A DNA stretch of 64,000 nt from assembly GCF_019578655.1 (NCBI RefSeq), contig NC_063258.1, positions 5,749,283 through 5,813,282 of the forward strand, written 5' to 3'. Under the pieces are notes generated by a model. The model had not been told where the DNA came from. It saw only the letters and a list, made by a program, of their open reading frames with translations, and ran no database searches. The position numbers and the translations under genes were made by a program. The DNA comes from Ricinus communis (lineage: Eukaryota > Streptophyta > Magnoliopsida > Malpighiales > Euphorbiaceae). The first letter of the stretch is position 1; each line of letters begins with the position of its first letter. Positions 13,246 through 26,255 of this stretch are shown one piece after another.

Positions 13246-15240
13246 TTCTCTCATACTGCTTATATAATAAAACTATTTAATTATAGCTTAAATATTACCT
13301 TTACAAATAAATAAGAGTACAAATATTAATTTATTCTAATTAAAAACATATATTTAAAGTTAAAAATGTGCCAAATTATAAATATCAAGCATGATATTTT
13401 TTTAATTTTATGAGTTCTTAAAATACAGTATAAATAAAATCACATTTGTAAAATCTCACAGTATTATATTGAAATAATATTTTTTACTAATAGACATATA
13501 CACGTATATACATTAATTCATCACGAAAAAAATAAATATTTAAATTTAAAAATATAAAAAAAACCCACATTTATTTTTTAAACTTTTCTCTTATTTTTAT
13601 TTATATGATTCTTGCATTAAAAATGTATGAATTCTGGTTACTCATATCACCATAATAAGGTGATTAGATCCCAACCAACACTCATAATAACTATTCACTT
13701 CCTCTGAGAGAGAACAGAGAGCACTTAGATTTATAATACAACTGGAAATTAAAGTGTTCCACCCTATCACACCCTTAAAATTACATAAATAATAATTAAA
13801 AAAGAATTTAAAATTACTATTTTACCCTTAAGACTGAAAAGGGAAAAAAGAAAAAAGAAAAAGGTAATCCAAAAACTTAGCTCTCCTCAAGTTTATATTA
13901 TTAGTGGTAAGGTATAAGTAAATGCCAATGTTTTTCTTTCTAATTAGTTGTTGTATTTTTCTTTCCAAAATTACTAATTGAAATTTTCTTATTAAATTAG
14001 CATTTCACCTAAATTAGGCTTAGATTATGAAAATTTACTAATGGTTATATTAAGTATTATACTTGAATCAAGGAGAAAAATCTTGATAAATTAGGCTTAA
14101 AATAGGTATTTCTTTTAGGGAAATCAAAAAGAAAAGACAAAATTAATTATGAAGAATTTAAAATTTTCAGTTCTATTTTTATAGAACTCTTGAAATCTTA
14201 TTTTATTTTTTGAGTTTTATATTTTATATATATATATATTATGAATTTTTTTTATTTAATTAAGCTTTTATATTTTAAATTTTATTAAAAATCTAATAAT
14301 TCTTAATAAAAATGAAAATAAAAATGTAAAAACTAATAAAATAAAATATAAATATAAATTTCAATAAAATACAATTAAAAGATTTAGAAGTTTAATTATG
14401 CATTTTACAAAAGAAAAACTCAACTATATAATTGAGCTCAAGCTACAATTGACTAGCACTGGCCTGGAATAGCAAATTATTTTATGTAGGCACACCTGCC
14501 AATGAAAAGCATGCTATTTCTTTTTATCAAGAAAAGCATGCTATTGGATTTAATTAATAGTGTTAATGTAAGGTGTTGTTTGGCATGGGGTAAGTAGGGT
14601 AAGGAATTAGGACTATTTGAGAAGTAGAAAAATTTGCTTTGTTTGACAAATTTATCCTCACTTTGATATTAGAATAATAGATTAATTACATAAGATTTCT
14701 TTTCAAACAATGAAGTAATTCTTTAAAAAAAAAAAACAATGAAGTAATTAATTCTTAAAATTAATAATTATACTATAGTTTTTCTTTACATATTAATTTT
14801 TTAATATATATAAATATATATTATTTATATATTTTAAAAATACTTACATTTTTTTATTCTTTTAAATAATAAATTAACTATTCGTCACAAAAATTTTAAT
14901 TTTTGTTAGCTATTAAAAACTCAAATCCATTCATATACCAATTGATAATTCACAAATATTTTTATAAGAAGCAGAGATAATATTGTCTTTTATGATATCT
15001 GAATCAAACAGTAAAATTTTTATTTTTCGTGAATTTAATTTATGTATTAAACACAATATAACTTTTTTAAGATTTTCAACTTTCTATAAAATATACTTTT
15101 AAAAAAATTAGGTTTGACATTTTGTAGAAAGTAAACTCTTATTATAAACCATGTAAGAGGGTAAAGACATAGGAATAATATACACAAAATTCATTGAATG
15201 AATGAGTTTGGAATATCTATCTATAAATTGTAGCCATTAC
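13246..15240. other. AT-rich intergenic DNA upstream of PIN1
   Basis: No gene was seen. The segment 14570-14660 begins with GTGTTGTTTGGCATGGGGTA and is of higher complexity, like the end of a miniature transposon, but no partner terminus was found. The distal promoter of the PIN1 gene would lie in the last part of this stretch. Confidence 0.4.
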
Positions 15241-15960
15241 CCAAGGATCCAAAAGGTAGAATCCTGGAAAAAAAGGAGGAAAAAGAAAGGAGAGAGGTTG
15301 TTTTTTTTTTTTCCTTTTATTTTTCAGTGCTTAAAATTTAATTAAAAAAAAAAAAGTAACATCTCATCTCCCAAACAAGTCCTTACATAACATGCCTCAC
15401 TTCTCACCCAATATATGCTTTTTCTGCTACACTTTGTAACACCACCCCCATCTCTCATCTTACTCCATAGAAGATAGAGCCACCCACAATCTTTCCTTCC
15501 CTTCCCCCCTCCCTTCTCTTTCTCTAATCCAAACACAGCTTAAAACAAAAAGGATAAAAACAAAAGGATAAAAAAAGAAGAAAGAAAAAAAAGAAAAGCT
15601 TGGTGCTTTGGAGACTGCAAGAGTGTGCAAGCTTGCTCGCAACTCTCAAAGCAAAGCTGTAGTATATTGTATAGTGCAGCAGAGAAAAAGAAAAGAAAAA
15701 AGAAAAAAAAGAAACCCTTTTCTCTCTGTTTATTACCCACCCACACCAGACATACACTTTCTCCCAGAACCCCATAAACCCACATGCTTTGCCATTCTCA
15801 TTATCATCCCCATCACTACCACCAGCAGCAGCAGTTTTTGTTTGTTCAGATTTTCTGTCAATCTTGAACTAGTTGTCTCTTTTGTTTCTTTGAAAAGAAA
15901 GGAAAAGAAAAATCTTTGAGTGAAAGGTTTGATCAAGGAATTAACCAGAGGAAGAAGAAG
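15241..15960 (+). promoter_or_regulatory. Proximal promoter and 5' leader of PIN1
   Basis: The stretch before the PIN1 start codon changes to a leader-like composition. It has CT-rich blocks at 15480-15530, purine-rich A/G blocks at 15545-15600 and 15685-15715, and CA-rich text at 15735-15790. CT and GA blocks of this kind are common in plant leaders. The transcription start cannot be fixed from sequence, and I saw no clear TGTCTC auxin-response core near the start. Confidence 0.4.
15784..15867 (+). other. Candidate upstream ORF of 27 codons in the PIN1 leader
   Basis: An ATG at 15784 opens a 27-codon frame that ends with TGA at 15865-15867, 93 bases before the PIN1 ATG. The peptide is rich in His (about one quarter, in an HYHPHHYH patch) followed by four Gln. 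It would matter only if the transcript starts upstream of 15784, which is likely given the leader-like composition but not shown. Confidence 0.35.
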
Positions 15961-18298
15961 ATGATCACAGCTTTAGACTTTTACCATGTAATGACTGCAA
16001 TGGTGCCACTATACGTGGCTATGATCTTGGCTTATGGATCAGTGAAATGGTGGAAGATTTTCACTCCTGATCAGTGTTCAGGGATCAATCGTTTTGTTGC
16101 ACTTTTTGCAGTACCTTTGCTCTCTTTCCATTTCATCTCCACCAATAATCCTTATACTATGAACTTTCGCTTCATAGCTGCTGATACTCTCCAGAAGATC
16201 ATAGTTCTTTTAGTGTTGGCAGCCTGGACCTTTTGTAGCAGAAGGGGTTGCTTAGAATGGACTATTACACTGTTTTCTCTATCAACTTTACCAAATACTC
16301 TTGTTATGGGTATTCCTTTGCTTAAAGGAATGTATGGTGATTTTTCTGGTAGTTTAATGGTGCAAATAGTTGTTCTCCAGTGTATTATTTGGTACACTTT
16401 AATGCTTTTCATGTTTGAATATAGAGGTGCTAAAATGCTCATTTCTGAGCAATTCCCAGATACTGCTGGCTCTATTGTCTCCATCCATGTTGATTCTGAT
16501 ATCATGTCACTTGATGGAAGGCAACCTTTGGAAACTGAAGCTGAGATTAAAGAAGATGGTAAACTTCATGTCACTGTTAGAAAATCTAATGCTTCAAGAT
16601 CAGATATTTTCTCAAGAAGGTCCCAAGGTTTGTCTTCTACAACACCCAGACCATCAAATCTAACAAATGCTGAAATTTACTCTTTGCAATCATCAAGAAA
16701 CCCAACTCCTAGAGGTTCTAGTTTCAATCATACTGATTTTTACTCCATGATGGCTGCTGGGAGAAACTCCAACTTTGGTGCTTCAGATGTTTATGGTCTA
16801 TCTGCCTCTAGGGGACCCACACCTAGGCCATCGAACTTTGAAGAAGATGGTAGTAACAAGCCAAGGTACCATTACCATGGGGCCAGTGGTGCAACCCATT
16901 ATCCTGCACCAAACCCTGGAATGTTTTCACCAACTGGGTCTAAAGGAACTGCTGCTGCTAACAATAACGCAAAGAAGCCTAATGGTCAAGCACAACATAA
17001 AGGTGGTGCTGAAGATGGAGGTGGCAGGGATCTTCACATGTTTGTATGGAGTTCTAGTGCTTCTCCTGTTTCTGATGTATTTGGTAGTCATGAATATGGT
17101 GCTCATGATCAGAAAGATGTTAGATTGGCTGTGTCTCCAGGAAAAGGTCATTACAATTTTCTCAGTTCCTACTTTCATTATTATTTATTAAAAGCACACA
17201 GTTTTCTTGATTCTGTTAGTGATTTAGTTGTAAGGTTTTTTTTTTTTTTTTTTTTGGAGTTTCAGTTGATGGACATAGAGAGAATCATCATCAAGAGGAA
17301 TATATGGAGAGAGAAGATTTCAGCTTTGGCAATAGGGGAGCAGAGAGAGAAATGAACAACCATAAGGGTGAAAAAGTAATGGATGATGGAAGGCCAAAAC
17401 CCATGCCTCCAACAAGTGTCATGACAAGACTTATACTGATCATGGTTTGGAGGAAACTCATTAGAAACCCCAACACTTACTCAAGCTTAATTGGTTTAAC
17501 TTGGTCTCTAGTTTCATTCAGGTATAGGGAGTTCTGTCTCTTTCATCTGACTAAAATCCATTAAGATCATGTATTTTGTTCAAATTTGAGTTTTGGGTTT
17601 TTCTTATTTCTTCTTAAATAACTTTTTAATTAATATGTCCATGTGTGTGTGTGTGTGTTTTTAGGTGGAATGTAGAAATGCCTGCCATCATAGCAAAGTC
17701 CATTTCCATTCTGTCAGATGCAGGACTTGGCATGGCCATGTTCAGTCTTGGTCAGTATGTTACATAACTTTTGTTTACTAATATAGATCTTTCTTTGAAG
17801 GGAATCCTTACTTTTTCATAATTAATGTTTGTGAGAAAGCAAGCAAAACAAACTGGCAAAACAAAGCAACGTAATGAGCAAGAACAGTATTGGGGATGAT
17901 AATGGTGTTGGGTTTTTCTTGCTTTTATCTTTTTCACTCTATAGTCTATACTATAATCTATAATAATATAATACATGTTTATACCTTTCACTTTTTTGTA
18001 AGTTTGTGTTGGTGGGTAGTGAGAGTGATGATGAAAGGTCTTTCAAATCTTTCAAAAGAAAAGAAAAGAAAATGGTGGTAGTACAGTAATAGCAGTAGTG
18101 GTGGTGGTGGTGGTGATGGGTTTTTTGATGTCATAACAGGTCTGTTCATGGCTTTGCAACCAAGGATCATAGCATGTGGAAATTCCATTGCAGCTTTTGC
18201 TATGGCTGTGAGATTCCTTACAGGTCCAGCTGTCATGGCAGCTGCTTCTATTGCTGTTGGCCTTAGAGGAACGCTCTTACATGTTGCCATTGTCCAGG

Positions 18299-18338
<40 letters not shown>

Positions 18339-19094
18339 GCTTCCTTCTGACACAACCAATCCTACTTAACTACAAAACCTCCAAATGTTTTTTTTTTTTC
18401 ACTTCTTTAAACAAATAAAAAAATTTGGCCATTTTCAGATAATATTCTTTATTCAAGTTGTAGTTTTTGTCAGTTCTTTCATTTTTCTTTTAGCCTTTGG
18501 TTCCTAGTGCAAAAACATTGAATCTTTTTGAAGGCATGCAGAATTAGGTATTGCCAAATGAACAAAACAAAGACAAATACTTTTTAATTTTTTCATAGTT
18601 TCAGAAAACTTTCATTCTGAAAAGACCCAGAAAAAAAATAGTCATTTTTATCAGGCTACTTAGATACAAGAAGAATTCATGAAAAGAGTGAAGCAAATGA
18701 CTTAATCCAGCTATAAGCAAGGACTTGTTTGGGTGGGGGGGCGCTCATTAATGTGAAACAAACATCTATATTCTGTAACATTACTAACATGTTTTTTTTT
18801 TTTTTCTTTTGGCCTTTACTGTGGTTGGATTTCTAAACAAAACAAACAGGCAGCTCTACCACAAGGAATTGTCCCCTTTGTCTTTGCCAAGGAATACAAC
18901 GTACACCCTGATATTCTCAGCACAGGGTATGTATATTTTCCACCTTTTTAATCTTTACAGTACTCCTGGAGGTTGTGGAGCCGCCGGGTTAACTAATTTT
19001 TCCTTAATTTTATTTTGAAATTTGCAGGGTGATATTTGGGATGCTGATTGCATTGCCTATAACTCTTGTGTACTACATTCTATTGGGGTTGTGA
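15961..19094 (+). CDS. PIN1: PIN1-clade auxin efflux carrier
   Basis: Long PIN protein of the plasma membrane that exports auxin (IAA) in a polar way. Exons: 15961-17146, 17266-17521, 17665-17750, 18140-18297, 18850-18926, 19028-19094. All junctions are GT-AG with matching phases and give 609 aa (AtPIN1 is 622). Residues 1-155 form the N-terminal membrane bundle, with the family segment [20 protein letters not shown]. About 156-450 is the hydrophilic loop, and 451-609 the C-terminal bundle ending YYILLGL. The loop carries all three TPRXS phosphosite motifs (Ser232, Ser253, Ser291), targets of PINOID and D6-type kinases in Arabidopsis. The NPNTY trafficking motif lies at 463-467. The start [18 protein letters not shown] and loop text [20 protein letters not shown] place it in the PIN1 clade rather than PIN3/4/7. 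In-frame codons upstream of ATG 15961 lack family similarity, so this start was chosen. Confidence 0.96.
18302..18336 (+). repeat. (CT)n microsatellite in PIN1 intron 4
   Basis: About 17 CT units follow closely after the donor site of exon 4 (GT at 18298). The Leu-Ser or Arg-Glu repeats that frames give here are artefacts of the repeat. It would be a length-polymorphic marker. Confidence 0.95.
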
Positions 19095-21250
19095 GTTGTG
19101 GGAAATGCAAAATCATCAAGAAATTAGCACCCATGGAAGCACACAATTGATGGAGCTAGAAGTTGGCATCTAAAAATTGTTTCAATGCCATGGAGAGAAA
19201 CAACCACCACCAGCCATGATCATATGATGATGAGGCTTTTCTTGCAAAATTTTTAATTTTCCTAGTAAAAGTTGTAAAATCAATGTTCCTCTAGTCAAAT
19301 TATGAAGGAAAGAAAAGAAAAGAAAAAAAAAAAAAGTTTTCCTAGTTTACTTTTCCTTCAAACCCTATTTCAAGAATTTGTGGTAGCAATGCAATAGAGA
19401 AAGGTGGAACAGAAAGGAATGCAATTTTAATTTTTTAGGATCTAATATTTCTGAAAATGCAACATTGCACCCATAACCCTTTAATTATTGTATTCATTGT
19501 AGAATTGGAAATTTGAATTTGTTTTTGTTTCTTTTAAGTCAAAATCTTTGTATTGAGATTAGACAAATTAGTAGTTTATAAAGACATTATAAAAGGAACC
19601 TGAGCTCTCTAACTAAAAGATGTAAAATGAATGTTAATAAGAAAATTTAGTGTTGGGTATTTATATTTATTAAATTATACGTGCATATTTCAATTTAAAT
19701 AAAGTCTCGAACTTAAGTATTTTCTCTTTATTTATAACCATAAAGAAAATGTTTGAAAAGAAATGTCTGCTGCTAGTTGATTGATTATGATTTATGATTA
19801 TTAGGTTTAAAGTAATTAACCTTGTAGCTTCTGGGTTATTGTTAGTGACATTTAGTTTGTCGTTTAGTACCCTATTAGATTGCAAGAATTAAATTAATCC
19901 TCAAATTAAGATTATACTTTAGAGAAAGAAAGAAAAAAAAAAGATTAAATGCTTTTTAGAATGTGTAATTAGAAGATAGTGCAATTAGGGACCCTCCATT
20001 AACAAGAAGGGGGGAGATTTTGATTTGATGGTGACTCCTTTGGAATATTGGGAGACAATTGTCACATCCAAAGTTTCTCTTCCCTTTTTCTTCCCTCTTT
20101 TTCTTCTATCTCCTATTCTTTTTAGTTACACATATTACCTTTTCTTGACACCTTTCCTTTTCATTCTTGGTCTATGTTTGGTGCTTTATATGACATCTTT
20201 TTGAATAACCATAATGTGCTTATATTATTTCATCATAAAAATAATGACCTAACAAGTGACCATTGTCTGCCTAAACTGTCTTCACTTACTTGTGAGCTCT
20301 TTGCTATCTTCCTTCCTTCCTTGTATGTAGGCTTGAGTAAGAAATTAAAATATATATTGATAATTTAGTTGGGTTTAATTTATATTTTTTATATATTTTT
20401 CAATTATTTTAAAATTAGAATTAATATGATTTGGTTCAATTTAGTTGGAATGTTCGAATGTGTTATTTGATTTTCAGCTTTCAATCTCTTATTAAAAAAA
20501 TTGAAAACAAATTCAGTATAACCCTAATAGTGTCTCCCTAATAACCATTATGCAAATGTTTCCAAAAATAAGAGAAGATCCCTTTTGCTATTTTTTTATG
20601 AATAAAAGATATTTCATATTTTTATTTTAATTACATTATGTTTAATTTGGTCAATGTAGTTTAATTTATTTTAAATTATTTAATTTTTTATTTAGTTCGG
20701 TTTGGTTTAATTGAGTTTACTTAGTTTAATTTAATTTGATTTAGTCTTGTATATGATTTAATTCGTTTTTAATTTATAGGTAATTCGGTTATTCAATTTG
20801 GGTAATTCAGCTTGGTTTTAAACTAACTCTACTATATGTTTACCTCTAAAGTAGTCAATCTATAGTATATATATATAAAGCACAACTGACTAACTACTTT
20901 TAAATAATGTTTAATGTTAGCTGATCTTAATTTTATATATGTAATTAATTTAATTTTTTTAATTCTAATAGAATTTATTAGTTATTAATTTAATTCAAAT
21001 TCTAATCTTGTTATAATTTTATATACATTCCTAATTTTATAAAAAAAATTGATAAATTATTATATTACACTATATATATACCTTAGAGTTCAAGTTATTC
21101 AATGTAAAAATTGAAAAAAAATATATAATACTCTTAATTTAATTTTAGTAATATTTTAATTCATATGAGTTTTTATTTAATTACAATAATAATATTATAA
21201 AAGTTATTTTATAAAGTAAAAAGATAAAAAATTATTAAAAAAAATTAGAG
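19095..21250. other. PIN1 3' flank and intergenic DNA
   Basis: The first 400-500 bases are probably the PIN1 3' UTR. The remainder is AT-rich with no coding signature. A cluster of TTCGGTTTGGTTTAATT-like words at 20690-20830 resembles hAT subterminal repeats. Confidence 0.45.
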
Positions 21251-21700
21251 TTATCAAAAAACACCTATATAAAGTCAATATATAGCTTACTGGTATCGTG
21301 TAGAATAAATGTTGAATTGAATCTCTTCTTTATATGTGTTTGGTATTTTCTCTAACCTCAATTTTTATTTTTTATTATGTTTTGAATTCTAAAATTTTTT
21401 TATAAAAAGAAAAAGATAAATTATGCTTTTTTAGAAAATAAATTTAAAAAAAGCAGTTTATAAAAAAATATAAAAATTAATATGTTAAATCAAAAAATTT
21501 CAAATTTATTTTTGAAACACCCAAAAATAATTTCAAACACACAGTTTCTCTTTATCACTTCTCTAGGGAGAAAACTCAATACCTCGTAATAGAGGACCAT
21601 AAAACTTCTATACAAAGACAATTCAATATTTCCATAACAGAGGACTATAAAATTCTTAAAAGAGATACTAATATTTATTTATTAAAATAAATTAATATAA
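21251..21700 (-). repeat. Dispersed repeat, copy 2
   Basis: The block 21540-21700 is the inverse of the repeat at 2351-2500. The block 21251-21310 matches 2535-2605 in the same orientation. The two blocks therefore have a different relative arrangement in the two copies. Non-coding. Confidence 0.55.
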
Positions 21701-22847
21701 AATAAGAAGAAAAAAAACACCACTAACTTAAAAGAAATCAACGGTAAGCTGAAAGATGAGACTTTTTTAAAATTAAGAAAAATAATAGTTAAAATTTTAT
21801 GAAAGGATAGAAATATTATTTAATTAATTTTATAAAATTAGCTATAACTAAAATAATTTCTAATAAAATAAATAGAATTCTAAATAAATTTTATATTGAT
21901 AATTCAATATATTTTATAAAATTAAAATATCATTTTAATTTTATTATTTCATCTTATTTTCACTTATAGTTTCTCTTTTAATAAAAATGTTTATTTGAAA
22001 TAATTCATTTTAACTTTTTCAATATAATATTCATTTCATTTAAAATGAATTTCAAAATTACTATTTAACATATTAAATAAAAAAATTATTTAGTTTTTTA
22101 TAAATAAAATAAATAAAATAATATATTTTAACCAAACAGTGCACAATTGAATAAAGATGTAATAGTAGTAGTAGCCTCAACCTTGAGGAGATACTGCTGA
22201 CTTGGCTTCCAATAGTATGGGTTTGGCCTATAAAGAGAAATTGCACCACCACCACAACAAGCAAGCAAATGTGTCACCTTGCATTATATGCCATTGTCAG
22301 TAAATTATTGAACCATTTGGATTTAGTTGGAACACTTCCTCTCAAGATCATCCATGCCCTTTATGCAAATATTTAATATAAAAATAAACCCTTACTCATT
22401 AAATTCTTTAAGGGTCAATATGCCTCTCCATTCTTGTTTCAGAAACTTGAAAACTTTTGTTACAGATTTGCTAAAATAATTGAGTAAGCATGCACATAAT
22501 TTAAAGCTTTTCCTATATATGTTTGAAGAGATAATGCATACCACTTTTTCATTTGGTACCATTTTTGTGTTAGAATTTAATACAATTCTATTTATATCCT
22601 AAGTCACATTATTCTTTTATTGCATAATCCTATTTGATATTTCTTTGTTAAAATGAGAATTTCATTTGTATTTGAATATTTCAACCGTCTCTCTGCGAAT
22701 TAAATAAAATACTCGAATTCGATACATTTTTAATTCTCATATTATAATTCCGGCCGTTAATTATTCTACAATTATAAGCTTTTTAAACATAACATAGCTC
22801 TAGCTTTGCTATAAATTTGTTATATTTTTCTTTTCAATCATAATTGT
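21701..22847. other. AT-rich intergenic DNA, no gene seen
   Basis: No RNA gene, repeat or coding segment was recognised. The stretch 22140-22280 has a more balanced composition, but its translations match nothing I know. Confidence 0.45.
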
Positions 22848-23010
22848 CACAACCTGATCTATGGACCCGTGATCGACACTAGAGAATGGGTAGGCGTAAA
22901 ACCACCAAATCACGTAATAAGCCTGACTATTCACTAACTCATACAAAATGTAATCCCAATATATGGGCCCGTAATCATAATCTTCATACTTTTCTTTGGT
23001 AGGCTATGAG
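22848..23010 (+). mobile_element. LTR fragment, probably Ty3/gypsy type
   Basis: It begins TCACAACCTGATCTATGGAC and contains GGACCCGTGATCGACACTAG, GGGTAGGCGTAAAACCACC, TAAGCCTGACTATTCACT and GGGCCCGTAATCA. This GC-richer text, with a direct echo of the ACCCGT word, is in the style of a plant gypsy LTR start. No internal region follows. Only a piece is left, and the family assignment is from memory of style. Confidence 0.5.
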
Positions 23011-26000
23011 AAAGTGACTGCCCTTTGACATTTGAGAATACATGCTTCTATATGATACAACATATTCATTTCTACTATCTTAAATTCAACCTCAGTATTC
23101 TCAACATCTTTCATTTTATGTTAGAAACTTTTTTCTGCCAAAAATGGTTTCCTAGTGGCAATTACTACAGCCACAGCAATAATGCACACAGAAATATATG
23201 ATGATAAGTTGTCTAAACTTCATGTTTAAATTTGAATTGTTTTGTTATAATCATGTGGATAGTGTTCTTAATTGTTTCTGAAGAATTTTCTTTTATCTAA
23301 TATATAAAAATGAATGTTATAATAATTGTTAATTTATAAAGAAGCATAAGGGATTTTGAATCTGGAATTAGATTATTGGGGCAAGAATAAAATCACAAAC
23401 GAAAATTACTCATTAAATTTCTTTAATTTTGTAGAGAAAATCAGAAAGAATCATATTCTTGTTTTCTATTTTACTTAAAAATATATATCTTAGTATAAAG
23501 ATAATTCTATATGATTTATCTTTTTTCAAATTAAAAAATTTTAATTGTCTGTCGTTTTTATATATTTGATATAATATTATTTTTTAATTCTATCTTTGTG
23601 TTGAAACATGTGTAATAAATTTTACAATATCTATAGAAGGGTAATTTAGTCTAATTTAATTAATTTTTTCTTATAATCAAATCTATTAAATAATTTTTTA
23701 ATCCGAAAGAATTAATAAAAAGTGACGGTTAATATGTAACGGAGAGAGTAGTTTTTAGTAACTACTTTCTTTGATAGTTATTTATTTTTTTTTTTTTGTT
23801 AAATTGGGTTTAGCAATCCATTATAATAAATGCGATTCTAAAGTTCAAAAATTTATTTAATTGTTTTCATTGTGAGTTATGTAATTATGTTGAATACAAT
23901 AATTAATGTTGATTGATATTCAAAATAATTTGGATTTACTCCTATTTTGATTTAAATTCTTGTAGTATAAACATAATGTTGTTTGTGGATTTTCTTATTT
24001 AATAAATCCAAGATCCAAATATTTTCAATTCTTGTCTATGATTTTTCTTATTTGATTTGTACTATGTTATTATCTTGTGTTATTGCTCTGAGTATACTAT
24101 ATTTGAAAAATTAAATGAATATAAAATAGTTATATTACCTTTTCACTGTTTAAATATAAAATATTATGAAGTCAACTTCTAACTAAAATTTATAATTTTT
24201 AGAAGTTATGTTTTCAGTAAATCGGACTTGTCGTATAAGCTTAAAAAATAAATAATTTTAAGTTCATTTAAAAGATAATCAAACTTTTTCGAATTCGAAT
24301 GCAGACATTTAAGCTTAACTTTTTTGACAGACGCATTCCGACGCCCAAAACCGACGAAGTGGGTGACCAATTGATGAACAAAATCATAAAGAAAAAAGAT
24401 TAAACTTGATATTTTGTAAGAGTGAAAAATATTAATGAGGTGACTTTTAGTGGGGCGAAATTAATTATGATATTTTTTTTAACTCCTTTAGTCAAATTCT
24501 CATAGGGACATCAAGTTCATAGTCTCAAAGTTACCTTTTGCTTTATAAATATGGTCAAAAAGAGTTGTCTTTGTGGCTATTGGATCAGATTTGCCAAACC
24601 TTTTGAGCTAAATATGTCTCTTCCACCTCATAATTACTTATCCACGCAGTATTATGCTGACTTAGGGTGCTCACATAATGGACTAAACAAAGGGTTTTTC
24701 TTATATAAATGAAGAAATGAATCTGCCTAACAATGGCCAACTCAGTTAAAGCAGTTAAATTCATTTGATAAAAAATATATGAAAGAAAAAATTAAAATAA
24801 AAAAATGATGAAGTTTAAAATTTATTTTAGTTTTATAAAATATATTCATTTATTAATGAAGAATTCATTTGAAAATTTTACTTATTTTATTTAACTTTAA
24901 TTTAACTATAATAAATTCTACACAAATTTAATTATATAAAATTTTAAATTAGTTATTACTTCATCCAAAATATATAAATTTTAAATTTATAAACAAATTT
25001 TAAAAACTTCAACTAAACACAAAAATAACGGTTTCGAAGACAATTAAGGCCATACTTATTGGGATTAAATAGGACTAAATTTTAGATTATAGACCCATTC
25101 ATTTAATAGGCACATGCTATATAATACTTAGGAAAAATATCAGAAATAAACATTTTTTTAATTTATTTTTTAATCAAATTTTAGGGTTTTTCTTTTCATT
25201 TTTATCGTGTTAAAGTATAAAAATATGAATTTGTAACTTCCTTTTTCAATTCTATAGGTTTGGTTGACTTTTAGTTTTTTTTTTTTCAATTATTTTTAAG
25301 AAAAACAATGGAATAACTGCCGAAAAAATAATTAAAAACAACTAAAAACAACCGAAAATAATTGACAAGCAACTGAAAAACAACTAAAGTTAAAAAAATA
25401 TAAATTTGAAAAGAAAAATAAAGAAAAAGTATTTTTGAGAAAAAGAATTAGATCCATGTTACACAATAAAAACAATATTCTTTTTGATTTAATATATTTT
25501 TGAAAAGTTGCCTAATAAGACCCATGTTCATAACTTTAAAAGATCACTAATTGCCTAAACAGGGTGGAGATTTTTAGTTCATGATTCATGTTTATATGCT
25601 CAAATTCTTAAGGGCAAAACATTCCTCAAGAACTCCCATGATGCAACTGAAGGATGCAAGCTGGGGTAAAGATGGGTTGCAAAGCTGGTCTTTTGCTCCA
25701 TCAGAATTTGGCTTCATAATTTGCTTATGGGACAGAATTGTACGAGTCCTCCGCTCAGTATCAACTCCAAATTTTGATCACAGTGATCTGATGGGAAGGC
25801 AACTTAATTAAAGGGGATTTTCTTAACTCCTGAAGCGAAGACTATTATCAAATGCCAATTCCAGTCGACTCTCTAATAATTAACAAACAGGAGAAAAATT
25901 CCATAAACTTAAGTTCCAGTTGCCAATTCCAGGGCTAGTACTTTTTGTCCGAATTTAGAGTAGCCTGACATAGATAAGACCTACTAACAGCTACCTCTTG

Positions 26001-26037
26001 CAAGTAAATTCTAGACAGCACCAGTTGGCAACATTTA
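23011..26037. other. Intergenic DNA, mostly AT-rich
   Basis: No gene could be supported. The section 25580-26037 has a more gene-like composition and an open + frame at 25581-25811 (WSFAPSEFGFIICLWDRIVR), but I recognise no domain in it. It adjoins the LINE RNase H fragment and could be part of the same decayed element. Confidence 0.4.
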
Positions 26038-26255
26038 CAAGATCAATATCGATGCATCAGCTATCCCTGACAGTAAAGCCACAGGTGTTTTGGATGTCTT
26101 AATTCGTGATTGCAAGAGTCAAGTTATTGCTGTAGCTGTTAAGATGGTGCAGGAAAGTTCAAATGTAGGTCCACGAGAAAGCTATGGCAGTGTTACATAT
26201 ATGGGTTATCAATAGCTGCGGCAGAAGCTATGGCAGTATCATCCACAAGAAACTA
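26038..26255 (+). pseudogene. RNase H fragment (RVT_3 type) of a non-LTR retrotransposon
   Basis: The + frame from 26039 reads KINIDASAIPDSKATG, then VLDVLIRDCKSQVIA. This matches the start of plant RNase H-like domains (usual form NVDGA..., G...VIRD..G.VI), with the second acidic stretch in VLIRDCK. After a stop at about 26213 the sequence resumes with AAAEAMAV, like the AEA.A helix of the same domain that carries the catalytic Glu. It has a Ser in place of the usual Gly after the Asp, plus a stop. It is a dead fragment beyond the 3' end of the CAR gene. Confidence 0.6.

Noticed and set aside
15342..15936. Several minus- and plus-strand frames before PIN1
   Set aside because: They cover the CT/GA-rich leader in several overlapping frames, with Phe runs and no family similarity.
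15916..15960. N-terminal extension of PIN1 from a non-ATG codon
   Set aside because: The extra 15 residues have no counterpart in PIN proteins. The ATG at 15961 gives the standard start [10 protein letters not shown].
17147..17265. Read-through of PIN1 exon 1 into the following frame
   Set aside because: The segment has a poly-T run and is bounded by good GT and AG sites. Splicing it out restores the family sequence.
18300..18359. Coding potential of the Arg-Glu or Leu-Ser repeat frames in PIN1 intron 4
   Set aside because: It is a CT microsatellite inside an intron with clear splice sites.
25581..25811. 76-codon + frame as a gene
   Set aside because: It starts at an ATG, but I recognise no domain, no splice partner and no promoter context. 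It is only described as unassigned DNA.
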